Of a stretch of DNA of 64,000 bases, positions 1-7,573 are shown piece after piece. Location of the stretch: assembly GCF_015207105.1 (NCBI RefSeq), contig NZ_JADEXO010000005.1, forward strand, positions 56,772-120,771, given 5' to 3'. The DNA comes from a cf. Phormidesmis sp. LEGE 11477. Its GTDB lineage: Bacteria; Cyanobacteriota; Cyanobacteriia; Phormidesmidales; Phormidesmidaceae. Position numbers and translations under genes: made by a program. The notes under the pieces are model-generated. The model was not told the origin of the DNA and did not search any database. It saw nothing but the letters and a program-made list of their open reading frames with translations. Each line of letters opens with the position of its first letter. The first letter of the stretch is position 1.

Positions 1-84
1 CTTTTGGATCTAGCAGGACAAATTCAGTTTGCGCCAGATTTTGACTACAAAGCCCTGCGCGAAACTCGTCATGCTGCTGATTGA
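1..84 (+). CDS. VapB-type antitoxin, C-terminal end only (runs off the window)
   Basis: The window opens inside this gene. The 27 visible residues read LLDLAGQIQFAPDFDYKALR and then RETRHAAD-type sequence before a TGA stop at 82-84. A short C-terminal tail of this kind, reading straight into a PIN toxin, is typical of VapB antitoxins, which bind and neutralise the toxin and autorepress the operon. It overlaps the start of the vapC reading frame at position 71 by 14 bases, which implies translational coupling. The DNA-binding N-terminus lies outside the window, so the antitoxin subfamily cannot be assigned. Confidence 0.6.
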   Translation, partial: LLDLAGQIQFAPDFDYKALRETRHAAD

Positions 85-282
85 TACGTCTGTTTGGATC
101 AGCATCTTTCGCGATCGCAGTGGTCAAGTTCGCCAACAGATTGAAACTCTGATTGCTGACCGAGAAGTTCTACTCACCCGCTTCACTCAGCTTGAATTAC
201 TGCAAGGTAGCCTAAACGAGCAAGAATGGGGTCTCCTTTCTACTTATAGAATGGTAGAGAGTTTGAGAGAGAAGGCGCAAAA

Positions 283-303
283 CCTCGCTCTTTGAGGGCG
301 GGG
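283..303. repeat. Left subterminal palindrome of the IS200/IS605 element
   Basis: The imperfect hairpin CCTCG-CTCTTTGAG-GGCGGGG matches the one near the right end at 2107-2127 at its two arms (CCTCG and GGGCGGGGA) but has a different centre. Such hairpins are the recognition sites bound by Y1 transposases. A nearby stretch CTCAAGTGAGCAA (322-334) recurs in the left end of the TnpB-only element at 44865-44877. Confidence 0.6.
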
Positions 304-349
304 ATGTAGCGGTTCACCTCTCTCAAGTGAGCAAAGCGCGAACAATCTA

Positions 350-772
350 TTACCCTTGGCACTCTTCAATGTATCGCTTTACTACCTGGGCTGAAACGTT
401 GCCAGTCGTCCCCCAGTAGTACGAACGTGCCCACAGATGGGATTTCTCATGCGGTGTTTTGAGCCAGGGGAACTCCTGTCTGAGCCTGCGTGAGCTATAG
501 CCTTTCATGACATTCACAGCCTGCGAAGCCGATAACCGTGGCGGCAGGCTGACGAACACATGAACATGGTCCATTAACGTGCGGTCTACTTCGATAGCAA
601 GTAGCTGCATATCGTTGTTCTCAATCGCTTCGGTCACATACTGTTTGGTTGCGGCAATGATGGCTTCATCCCTAAATATCCGTCTGCGCTTGAACGGAAT
701 CCAACAGAAATGATGCCGAGACTGATAGCGACAGTGGCGCGTTGACCTGGGTTGTATACCATCTTGTCTCAT
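350..772 (-). CDS. tnpA: IS200-type Y1 (HUH) transposase TnpA
   Basis: A protein of 140 residues, the usual size for single-strand Y1 transposases that excise and insert IS200/IS605 elements through a 5' phosphotyrosine. The HUH motif is H69-V-H71 in DHVHVFVSLPP, and the nucleophile is most likely Y134 in VKRYIEECQG near the C-terminus. In characterised relatives a glutamine lies four residues after the tyrosine and helps bind the metal; here that place is Cys138, with Gln139 next to it. The gene diverges from tnpB with about 60 bases between the starts. The element is otherwise intact, so it may be active, but the Cys138 change leaves some doubt. Confidence 0.85.
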   Translation of the reverse strand: MRQDGIQPRSTRHCRYQSRHHFCWIPFKRRRIFRDEAIIAATKQYVTEAIENNDMQLLAIEVDRTLMDHVHVFVSLPPRLSASQAVNVMKGYSSRRLRQEFPWLKTPHEKSHLWARSYYWGTTGNVSAQVVKRYIEECQG

Positions 773-831
773 TGCTTACAATCTCTAGCTGTGTATACGA
801 TACAATAAGGTATACCAAATGAAAGACAAGC

Positions 832-2094
832 ATGAACTACGGTTGCCAACAAGATAGACTGTATCTGCCTACTTTCGAACAGTCGGTCATCGAGTACCTT
901 TGTCGTCAGGCAAACAGTTTAGGCAACTGTGCTATCTATGCGCTTAAGCGAGCTACCCGTCAGGCAAATCGAGTCGATAGCAACTACTACGAACTAGACA
1001 AGCATCTAAAAGAGAATCGACACTACAAAGCGTTGTTCTCTCAGACTGCTCAGCAAACGTTGATGGGTGTCTGTGAGTCGTTCAAGTCGTATAGCGAACT
1101 GTTGCAGAAGTGGTATAGAGGTGAGCTGTCCGATCAGCCCAAGCCACCGCACTATCGGAAGTCAGGCGGGCTGGCAGGCTTCTCGTATCCAGCTCAGCAT
1201 TTGGGCCTAAACGAGACGATAGAAACCGGACTGATTCGCCTACCGTTAGGCGCGACGATTAAGCGCTTAGAAGGCATCAGCGAGATCTACATCCCAGCAC
1301 CTACAAACATTCATCCCGAGCGAATCAGAGAAGTGCGTATCTTCCCTCGCAATCGGTGCTTCTACGTCGAGTGGATCTATCGGCGCGAAGTCAAGCGCTA
1401 TGAGCTGAATCCTAAGAACGCTCTCGGCATTGACCCAGGGGTAAGGAACTGGCTAACCTGCGTGAGCAATCGCGGCGATAGCTTCATCATCGACGGCAAG
1501 CAACCTAACTGTTGGAACCATACCCTGAACCGTGAGTTAGCGAAGCACAACAAAGGCTATTGGTCTAAGAAACTAGCGCTGATGACGGAGAAGCGCAATC
1601 GACGCCTGCGCGACTACATCAACAAGGCAGCGCGGCGGATTGCTAACTACTGCGTTGCCAACGATATTGGCACGGTTGTCTTTGGCTGGAATCAGGGGGC
1701 AAAAACCAGCGTCAATATTGGCAAGCGCAACAATCAAAACTTTGTGCAGCTACCGACTGCTAAACTGAAGAATCGATTGAAGGCGGTACTCGAAGAAATT
1801 GGAGTGCGCTTTGTTGAGACTGAAGAGTCCTATACCTCTAAAGCCTCATTTCTAGATGGCGATAGTCTACCTGTTTACGGTGAGAAACCCGACGACTGGC
1901 AGCCATCAGGAAAGCGCACAATCACCAAGCTCTATCGAACTGCACAAGGTTGGATAATCAGTGCTGATTGCAATGGCGCAGCCAACATTCTACGAAAAGT
2001 GGCCTCAATCTTAGGTCTCGACCTGAGTGAGATAACCAGGGGCGCTGTGACGCGCCCGTTAAGACTAAACCTATATCCAACAGTATTCGTTTAG
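832..2094 (+). CDS. tnpB: TnpB RNA-guided nuclease (atypical RuvC subgroup)
   Basis: A 420-residue IS605 OrfB/TnpB protein of the subgroup starting M-YGCQQ. TnpB proteins are RNA-guided DNA nucleases that help IS605 elements persist, guided by an RNA from the 3' end of the element. RuvC-I is visible as ALGIDPGVRNW (Asp201) and RuvC-III as SADCNGAANI (Asp379). The canonical RuvC-II segment reads TVVFGWN, with Gly285 where most TnpBs have the catalytic Glu; candidate replacements are the acidic residues in VETEESYTSK (Glu329, 331, 332). The four-cysteine zinc ribbon normally between RuvC-II and III is absent. The transcript would continue through the right-end hairpin and take its guide from the disrupted toxin gene. 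Confidence 0.85.
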   Translation: MNYGCQQDRLYLPTFEQSVIEYLCRQANSLGNCAIYALKRATRQANRVDSNYYELDKHLKENRHYKALFSQTAQQTLMGVCESFKSYSELLQKWYRGELSDQPKPPHYRKSGGLAGFSYPAQHLGLNETIETGLIRLPLGATIKRLEGISEIYIPAPTNIHPERIREVRIFPRNRCFYVEWIYRREVKRYELNPKNALGIDPGVRNWLTCVSNRGDSFIIDGKQPNCWNHTLNRELAKHNKGYWSKKLALMTEKRNRRLRDYINKAARRIANYCVANDIGTVVFGWNQGAKTSVNIGKRNNQNFVQLPTAKLKNRLKAVLEEIGVRFVETEESYTSKASFLDGDSLPVYGEKPDDWQPSGKRTITKLYRTAQGWIISADCNGAANILRKVASILGLDLSEITRGAVTRPLRLNLYPTVFV

Positions 2095-2106
2095 GGCTTA
2101 ATGAAG

Positions 2107-2135
2107 CCTCGTCCTTCTAGGGCGGGGAGAGTCAC
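2107..2135 (+). repeat. Right end of the IS200/IS605 element (hairpin and tip)
   Basis: Just after the tnpB stop, CCTCG-TCCTTCTA-GGGCGGGG forms a hairpin followed by AGAGTCAC, where the element appears to end. By analogy with studied TnpB systems this right end would form the scaffold tail of the guide RNA, and the first flanking bases from 2136 onward (toxin gene sequence) would be the guide. This is inferred from position and not demonstrated. Confidence 0.55.
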
Positions 2136-2547
2136 CTTGAAACACAGGATTACGTTGAACTCACGCCTTCTTCGTGGCAAGAGGCTGCACGCATCTACTA
2201 CGATTTGCGCCGCCAAGGACTTACCGTTCGCAGCCCAATCGATTGCTGTATTGCCCAAGTAGCCCTAGAACATAATTTACTTTTAATTCACAACGATCGC
2301 GACTTTGAAACCATTGCTCAAGTGCGATCTCTCCAAAACTTCCGTTTTCAGCCTTGAATCTTCTAATCTTACTTGAAGGCTAACAGTGAAGTAATCTAGC
2401 TAACACTACATCGGTGCGGACGGAACAGAGGTTGTTGGTTAGGCTCTAGGATGATCTGCCGCCACACAACTTCACTGTTAGCAGACCGTGCATCCAGCGT
2501 TCACGGTCATTAGACTCACGCACACAGCGAAGATAGAGACTCGTGAA

Positions 2548-3039
2548 CTATGCCGTTCTCACTAGCACCTGAGCGTCTTCAATCCTTGCTTCGTATGTGG
2601 CTAAAGCTTCGGTAGCTGGCCCTTCGGTGGCTTCGCCGCTAGCGCTGAACTTGGAACCGTGACAGGGGCAAGCAAATTCTGAACTTTCCCAAGCAACGCT
2701 GCAACCTTGGTGAGTGCAGGTTGAATTAAACGCAACGACGCTATCTGCATTGGCTGGATCGCGAATAGCAATCACTGGGCCACCCGCGAAGGATTTATCA
2801 GATAAAAATCCAGCGCTATCTAGATCTGCGACACTACCAAGCGGGGCAAAACCGTCTTCTCGAACACTGCTATCGGCTGCTTCAGTAGCAGCACAGGGAT
2901 CAGCTGCACAGGGATCGGCTGCAGCTTCGTCTATAGCTTCTGGTTCTTCGACAGCGGGGGTGCAGGCTGCGATCGCAACGGGCAAAGACGAAGCCATAAA
3001 GCCAACGCCTACCCAATTCATAAATGCTCTACGCTTCAT
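2548..3039 (-). CDS. Rieske [2Fe-2S] lipoprotein-like protein
   Basis: A 163-residue protein with the two Rieske cluster motifs C108-T-H110-Q-G-C113 and C124-P-C126-H127-G-S, which bind a [2Fe-2S] cluster through two Cys and two His. The N-terminus MKRRAFMNWVGVGF has a basic start and a hydrophobic stretch ending VAIAAC, which looks like a lipoprotein signal with Cys26 as the anchor. A low-complexity linker includes a repeated DPCAA pair (residues 42-51) with two extra cysteines. It is shorter than, and lacks the N-terminal membrane helix pattern of, the cytochrome b6f Rieske PetC. It follows ccsA on the same strand by about 130 bases and probably belongs to the multihaem redox block. Its partner is unknown. 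Confidence 0.85.
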   Translation of the reverse strand: MKRRAFMNWVGVGFMASSLPVAIAACTPAVEEPEAIDEAAADPCAADPCAATEAADSSVREDGFAPLGSVADLDSAGFLSDKSFAGGPVIAIRDPANADSVVAFNSTCTHQGCSVAWESSEFACPCHGSKFSASGEATEGPATEALATYEARIEDAQVLVRTA

Positions 3040-3168
3040 AGTCTAATCTCTTCTAATGTCTGGTTCAACGTTTAATCAATATATCAACAGATGCCAATTT
3101 GAAATAACCAATAGCAAATGGCTCAAAAGCTTACTGGGATTCATTCTCAGGCGGGTTTTTAGTTGTCT

Positions 3169-4953
3169 TTAGGAGTTAGCGCTGGCAGTGGTCTCACCAG
3201 CACTGATTGACAACTTATTCAGCCAGCCTTTGTATCTCGCAGTTGCAGCTAATACGAACAACATATCCAGGCCGATAACGCTCGCTATCATCCACTCAGA
3301 GCCGCCCGTCCCAAAGCCGTAGCTGTGTAGACCCGTTCCCAATACAAAGTTCACACCGTACCAAGCCATCAGCACTGCGTTGAAAGCCGCCACACTGGCA
3401 ACGCTGATGCCAAAGTTGCCAATCCAGCCGACTAAACGACCGTGTAGCGGCACCAGATAACACAGCAAAGCGATCAGCGCCCAAGTCTCTTTGGGGTCCC
3501 ATCCCCAGAAACGTCCCCAAGAAAAATGCGCCCAGATACCGCCCAAGATAATGCCTGCGGTCAGTAGCAGTACGCCGACCTGCAGCACCCGGTAGTTGAG
3601 CTGCGAGAGTAGATGAATTCTAGCCTTGGCGCTGGGCGTAAACAGATAGCTACCGAGCGCAACGTGGCCAATGCCGAGTGCCAGAGCAAAGCTAGCATAG
3701 CTCAGGGCAATGGTAGGCACGTGAATACTTAGCCAAAAATTGTCTCGTAAAACGGGAACCAGCGGAGAAATGCTCGGATCTAGAACAGCAGGCAGACTAT
3801 CGGCCAGAATCAGGCAGATCACGGCGAGCGGGGCCGCAGCTAGCAGATAGTATTTGGCCCGGTAGATTAGCTCGAAAATGAGCGCGATCGCGGCAATGCC
3901 AAACCCGACCCAGATCACCGATTCATACATATTGGTCACTGGCGGACGATCGGCAATCTGCATCCGCAGCAAAAACCCGTAGCTTTGCACAATCACACCA
4001 CCGACAAACAGTCCAATCGCGCTCCAGTACAGCTCCACCGGCTTTATCCATACGGTTGCTAACATGACGATAAACGCAATTCCATACAGCTTCCAAGCGC
4101 TAGCAAAGGGATGAAAGTGATTGAAAAAGACTTCTTTGTCCATCACGCCGACTACCGGATACACCACTGGACTGAGGGTACGAAGATCGGACGTTAGCTG
4201 AGCGGCTAGGGTGCTGAGCCCAGAGAGAGAATCCGGCTGTGCGAGGAATCGCTGTTTCATCGCAGTGAAGTTGGACAGTAGCGGTGCGATCGCCTCTGCT
4301 GAATACAGCGATTCTTCTGAAATGCCCATCCACTTGCCCTTCACGTCGGTTGGATGAGGGACAATTGCGATCGCATTGTCATCGACAGAACCCAGCATCA
4401 GCGTCAGCCGATCTTCTATCGTTATCGCTTCTCGCTCATTTCGACTGAGATCTGCGCCTTCGAGATCTTTTTTATGCGCCTCACGAACAACATCGCCTAG
4501 CGCCTGATTCGTCATCAGCGTCTGAAAAGAGAAATACTTTTGATCCGGGTCAAGACCTACTTTCTCCTTCAATGGCCTATAGCTAAAAAGAACAAAAGGC
4601 GCTTGGTTCCAGTCGCGATTGTTCAACCATAGAGACATAAACGCTGTCATCGAATCTTCGACAATGCCATCGTGCCGATAAACAGTAGCGCCATGAATCT
4701 TAGCCACCGTTTCTTGCGCCACTGTATCTAGCGGTTTCTTGCGCCCGCCTTGCTGCACCACTATGGTTTCTAATGGATTCAAGGGCGATGGCTGAAATTG
4801 GCTAAACGGTAAGGCGATCAGCAGCAGCCCCAGGGTCAAACCAATGGCAAATTTTATCAGCTTTATCATTGAGATAGTCTCGTTTTGACTGTCGTCGAGC
4901 TGATGGGCAAGCGGATCTTGGCTTTTCACCTTTTGCTGGGAAGAAGCAGTCAT
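3169..4953 (-). CDS. ccsA: CcsA/CcsB-type cytochrome c haem-attachment protein, long form
   Basis: A 594-residue membrane protein. The C-terminal half has the tryptophan-rich haem-handling signature WGRFWGWDPKETWAL of System II cytochrome c synthases, which carry haem across the membrane and attach it to CXXCH motifs with Ccs1/ResB. The N-terminal part (about residues 40-270) is a large extracytoplasmic segment after one membrane helix, containing KPLDTVAQETVAKIHG. Plain cyanobacterial CcsA is about 320-350 residues, so this longer form is unusual; similar extended forms are known from anammox, Bacteroidetes and delta-proteobacterial relatives (general knowledge). It starts 8 bases after the ccs1 stop and is clearly co-transcribed with it. 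A later start at MIKLIKF (residue 29) is possible. Confidence 0.88.
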   Translation of the reverse strand: MTASSQQKVKSQDPLAHQLDDSQNETISMIKLIKFAIGLTLGLLLIALPFSQFQPSPLNPLETIVVQQGGRKKPLDTVAQETVAKIHGATVYRHDGIVEDSMTAFMSLWLNNRDWNQAPFVLFSYRPLKEKVGLDPDQKYFSFQTLMTNQALGDVVREAHKKDLEGADLSRNEREAITIEDRLTLMLGSVDDNAIAIVPHPTDVKGKWMGISEESLYSAEAIAPLLSNFTAMKQRFLAQPDSLSGLSTLAAQLTSDLRTLSPVVYPVVGVMDKEVFFNHFHPFASAWKLYGIAFIVMLATVWIKPVELYWSAIGLFVGGVIVQSYGFLLRMQIADRPPVTNMYESVIWVGFGIAAIALIFELIYRAKYYLLAAAPLAVICLILADSLPAVLDPSISPLVPVLRDNFWLSIHVPTIALSYASFALALGIGHVALGSYLFTPSAKARIHLLSQLNYRVLQVGVLLLTAGIILGGIWAHFSWGRFWGWDPKETWALIALLCYLVPLHGRLVGWIGNFGISVASVAAFNAVLMAWYGVNFVLGTGLHSYGFGTGGSEWMIASVIGLDMLFVLAATARYKGWLNKLSISAGETTASANS

Positions 4954-4961
4954 GAGTAGTT

Positions 4962-6848
4962 TTATCTCCCTAATAAGGCATTGAATAGTGGAATCGAGTG
5001 CGGCATTGAAGCAGCAGCGGCATCTTCTGCTTCAGGCGTTTCGAGTAAATCGGTAACCCCTTTAAACTGTTTAGTTAGCTTCTTAGCAACGGCGCGCCCG
5101 TAGAACATGGTCGCCACGCCAGCAGTGACCATTGCTGACCCTAGCCATGTCAGCCCAGTCACCCACCAGGGTTCTCTCTTAATCTGCAAAGTAGACTGAC
5201 TCAGATCGCCTGGATTCCAAGAGGCTTGAGCAATTTTCCAACCTCTAAACCAGGTAGGATGATTCATCCAAACGCTGCGATCGCTGACTGTATAGCTATC
5301 CAAATCGCTGTCTGATTCGTTTGGCCCGATCAAAGAAACCTCACTGGTCCACATCGCGACCGACTCACTGCCCTCATTGCGCTCGACGATAAAGTCATTG
5401 AGCTTCAGGCTAAACGGTAGCTGCAAGAGCTTTGGACTAAAGGCAACAAACCAGTCACCTGCTTCGCTATCAATCGCCGTGGGCCGTCCCCAAGGAATCC
5501 AGACGGGTTTGCCCGCCTCTCCTACAGAGACAAGCAATGCTGGCTCACCTGCTGTTGGCGAACCCGCTAGAGATCGCTGCGGCAGGGGCACAATCTCTCT
5601 TTCTACGGTGGCAAAAGGAATATAGTCGGCCAGCGTCACTTCAAAATCCGCCCAGCCAGGAACAACAGAATCGCCGATAGCGATCGCGCCTGACTTGAAT
5701 CCTTTAGAAGATTTCGCGGCGTAGTGAAGGGCACCTTTTTGGTCGACTATCAAACGAAAAAAGGCAGTTGGCGCAGGGTTAGTGATAATTTCATAGTCAA
5801 CATCGAAAAGGGGGGCAATAGGGTCTCCTTCTGTTGAATTTCGAATGGACTCAAATCCAGGATTGCCAAAGACAAACCAACTTTCGCTCGATTTACCGTT
5901 GGTGACCATGAGCTGAACGGCAGGGTTGCGGAGCGAGTCGGTGGCACTCACTGGCTGACGGTTGCCGTCTAATCGAAAATCTGGCCAAAAGCCAACAGTC
6001 TGAACGCTCAAGGTCTGTCCCTGCGCGTTTAGCTCGAGAGATTTGCCCAGATCTTGATCAATGTCAATCGTGCGCGACTGACCTAGCCATGAGATAGTGA
6101 CTTCCCCATGCTGCTTAGCCACAGGGCTTTCTGCGGGTGGAGTCAGCGCAGCGACCAGTTCGTCAGCGGTTTGTGCCTTGACTAGCTGAAGCTCGGCTGG
6201 GCCGATGTCGATTGTATCGTAGGCCGCTGGCGCAGCCGCTAGCCATCGCTCTAAAGACTGACCCATGCGATCGCTCTTTAGCACCAGTCGAACAGCCGGG
6301 TTTTCGATCTTTCCACCTGTCGCAAACCGCACGGTACTAATCGCATTGTCGCTATAGCCCAGCAGCGAAAGCCCACCGACCTGACTAGGAACAACCGTGC
6401 CATCCGCTTTAATAAAGAGAGAGGCTTGTTCAGAAGGTTGACCAGGAGCGGCCACTTCGACTAGATCGCCATCGACTCTTAGCGTACTCACCGGGCCTGC
6501 GTCAGTGCGAGCAAGCATCATCCCTTCCACGCTGAGATGAATCACCGCTGCCGAACCCGCGATAATCACCACCAACCCCCAGTGGGTAATGGCAAATCCA
6601 ATTTTACGCGCACCCTTCCAGGGATAGCGTAAGAGCGTAGAAGTCCCTAGGTTGACCGCCAGCAAAAACATCAGTCCACCAAACCAGGGACTCTTGTAGA
6701 TTTCTTGCTGAACCACAGCCGAGCCGACTTCAGCTTCGTAGAATGTTGCGCCGATTAATATGGTTGCGATCGCAACCAACAAAGGCACAGCTAACTTAAT
6801 AGACCCCAAAGATTTAGCCAGATTGACTTTAGCCAGATTGACTGTCAT
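4962..6848 (-). CDS. ccs1: Ccs1/ResB cytochrome c biogenesis protein
   Basis: A 628-residue membrane protein with N-terminal helices (GSIKLAVPLLVAIATILIGATFYE, then SPWFGGLMFLLAVNL and ITHWGLVVIIAGSAAVIHLS), a long extracytoplasmic domain and a last helix near residues 560-585 (WWVTGLTWLGSAMVTAGVATMFYGR). This is the ResB/Ccs1 architecture. ResB works with CcsA to present reduced apocytochrome and haem for thioether bond formation on the positive side of the membrane. It is the first gene of the leftward operon ccs1-ccsA and diverges from the globin and multihaem cytochrome genes, suggesting it is dedicated to maturing them. The central domain includes hydrophilic inserts that are poorly conserved in the family. 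Confidence 0.85.
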   Translation of the reverse strand: MTVNLAKVNLAKSLGSIKLAVPLLVAIATILIGATFYEAEVGSAVVQQEIYKSPWFGGLMFLLAVNLGTSTLLRYPWKGARKIGFAITHWGLVVIIAGSAAVIHLSVEGMMLARTDAGPVSTLRVDGDLVEVAAPGQPSEQASLFIKADGTVVPSQVGGLSLLGYSDNAISTVRFATGGKIENPAVRLVLKSDRMGQSLERWLAAAPAAYDTIDIGPAELQLVKAQTADELVAALTPPAESPVAKQHGEVTISWLGQSRTIDIDQDLGKSLELNAQGQTLSVQTVGFWPDFRLDGNRQPVSATDSLRNPAVQLMVTNGKSSESWFVFGNPGFESIRNSTEGDPIAPLFDVDYEIITNPAPTAFFRLIVDQKGALHYAAKSSKGFKSGAIAIGDSVVPGWADFEVTLADYIPFATVEREIVPLPQRSLAGSPTAGEPALLVSVGEAGKPVWIPWGRPTAIDSEAGDWFVAFSPKLLQLPFSLKLNDFIVERNEGSESVAMWTSEVSLIGPNESDSDLDSYTVSDRSVWMNHPTWFRGWKIAQASWNPGDLSQSTLQIKREPWWVTGLTWLGSAMVTAGVATMFYGRAVAKKLTKQFKGVTDLLETPEAEDAAAASMPHSIPLFNALLGR

Positions 6849-7573
6849 GTGCCAAAAAGATTTTAGATAAAAAGAATAACAAACGTCAGCATTGGGCTAG
6901 TCGAACCAATAGCTGATTCATGACTGAGTATCTTCCAAAAGAGATACGTCCGAACTAAATACAATAATCAACACAGTTCCTTACTTCTTTTGTATCAAAA
7001 GCTGCATAATCTAACTGGCAAATTCATTTTTTGCATAGCTTTATCGCATTTAGCGCATCAGTAATGAAATCGCTTTGCAAGTAGAGATCTAGGCTACGTA
7101 TGTTTCTATAGCAAGCACCTCCTTACAACAAAAACAAACATCCGCCGTCCGCCGCAGCGTTTATAACGCGGCATCAGAGCCTTCCTGACAAACAAGGCTC
7201 TACTAGTTATTTGACAAATATGCGTATTCGCAAGATGGAGAATACACTGTCCCATTTTGTTTTACCTGCTCGATGCAATACTTGCGTAGAAGTCATGCAA
7301 CTTTCTAATGTTGATTAAGAATTTAGTAATCACAGATACAAAACAACAACTTATATCCCCGTAGTTTTGGGTGGTGCCACAGGCAGATGACAAACAAGGC
7401 TATTCGTGGCAACAGGGACTATTCGTGGCCTATACGTCTTAAATCTATACGCCTTACTCTGACGTACACCTTATGGCGTGTGCCTGACTCTTTATTGGTA
7501 GAGGCACCTGTATAGACTAAGCAATCTTTTCAATAACCACTCTCTCTTATTTACTCGGAGCGCAGACTTAGCT
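6849..7573. other. 725-base divergent intergenic region between ccs1 and the globin gene
   Basis: No convincing gene is present. The region holds a perfect 8-bp hairpin AGAGCCTT/AAGGCTCT (7176-7183 and 7194-7201), a GCGTT/AACGC hairpin just before it, a 14-base direct repeat TGACAAACAAGGCT at 7186-7199 and 7388-7401, an 11-base repeat CTATTCGTGGC at 7400-7410 and 7419-7429, and the palindrome TGCG-TATT-CGCA after a TTGACA box near 7213. It must hold the divergent promoters for the two halves of the redox block and probably binding sites for a shared regulator. Confidence 0.6.

Larger units (their letters stand above)
248..2135 (+). mobile_element. IS200/IS605-family insertion sequence (tnpA and tnpB diverging)
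   Basis: An element of about 1.89 kb carries a Y1 transposase gene on the minus strand and a tnpB on the plus strand, the classic divergent IS605 layout. Boundaries were set by restoring the interrupted toxin gene: the left flank ends ACTTAT at 247 and the right flank resumes CTTGAA at 2136. There is no target-site duplication, as expected for single-strand HUH transposition next to a short target. Both ends hold related subterminal palindromes starting CCTCG and ending GGGCGGGGA (283-303 and 2107-2127). The right tip reads GTCAC. Exact tips could shift by one or two bases. Confidence 0.85.
71..2357 (+). pseudogene. vapC: PIN-domain (VapC-like) toxin split by an IS200/IS605 element
   Basis: The 5' part (71-247) encodes MLLIDTSVWISIFRDRSGQ onward, with the first PIN acidic motif (IDTSVW) and the LTRFTQLELLQG region. 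The 3' part (2136-2357) continues in the same protein logic with LETQDYVELTPSSWQEA, then SPIDCCIAQVALEHNLLLIHNDRDF, holding the remaining PIN acidic residues, and stops at 2355-2357. Joining base 247 to base 2136 gives 399 bases, an uninterrupted 132-residue frame of normal PIN length. The start at 71 is chosen because PIN toxins begin just before the IDTS motif. As it stands the 5' fragment reads into transposon sequence and stops at 295, so the toxin ribonuclease should be inactive. Confidence 0.85.

Noticed and set aside
2714..3046. Open plus-strand frame of 110 codons across the Rieske gene
   Set aside because: It is the antisense of a gene with clear Rieske motifs, and its Ser/Ala-rich composition is that of a shadow frame.
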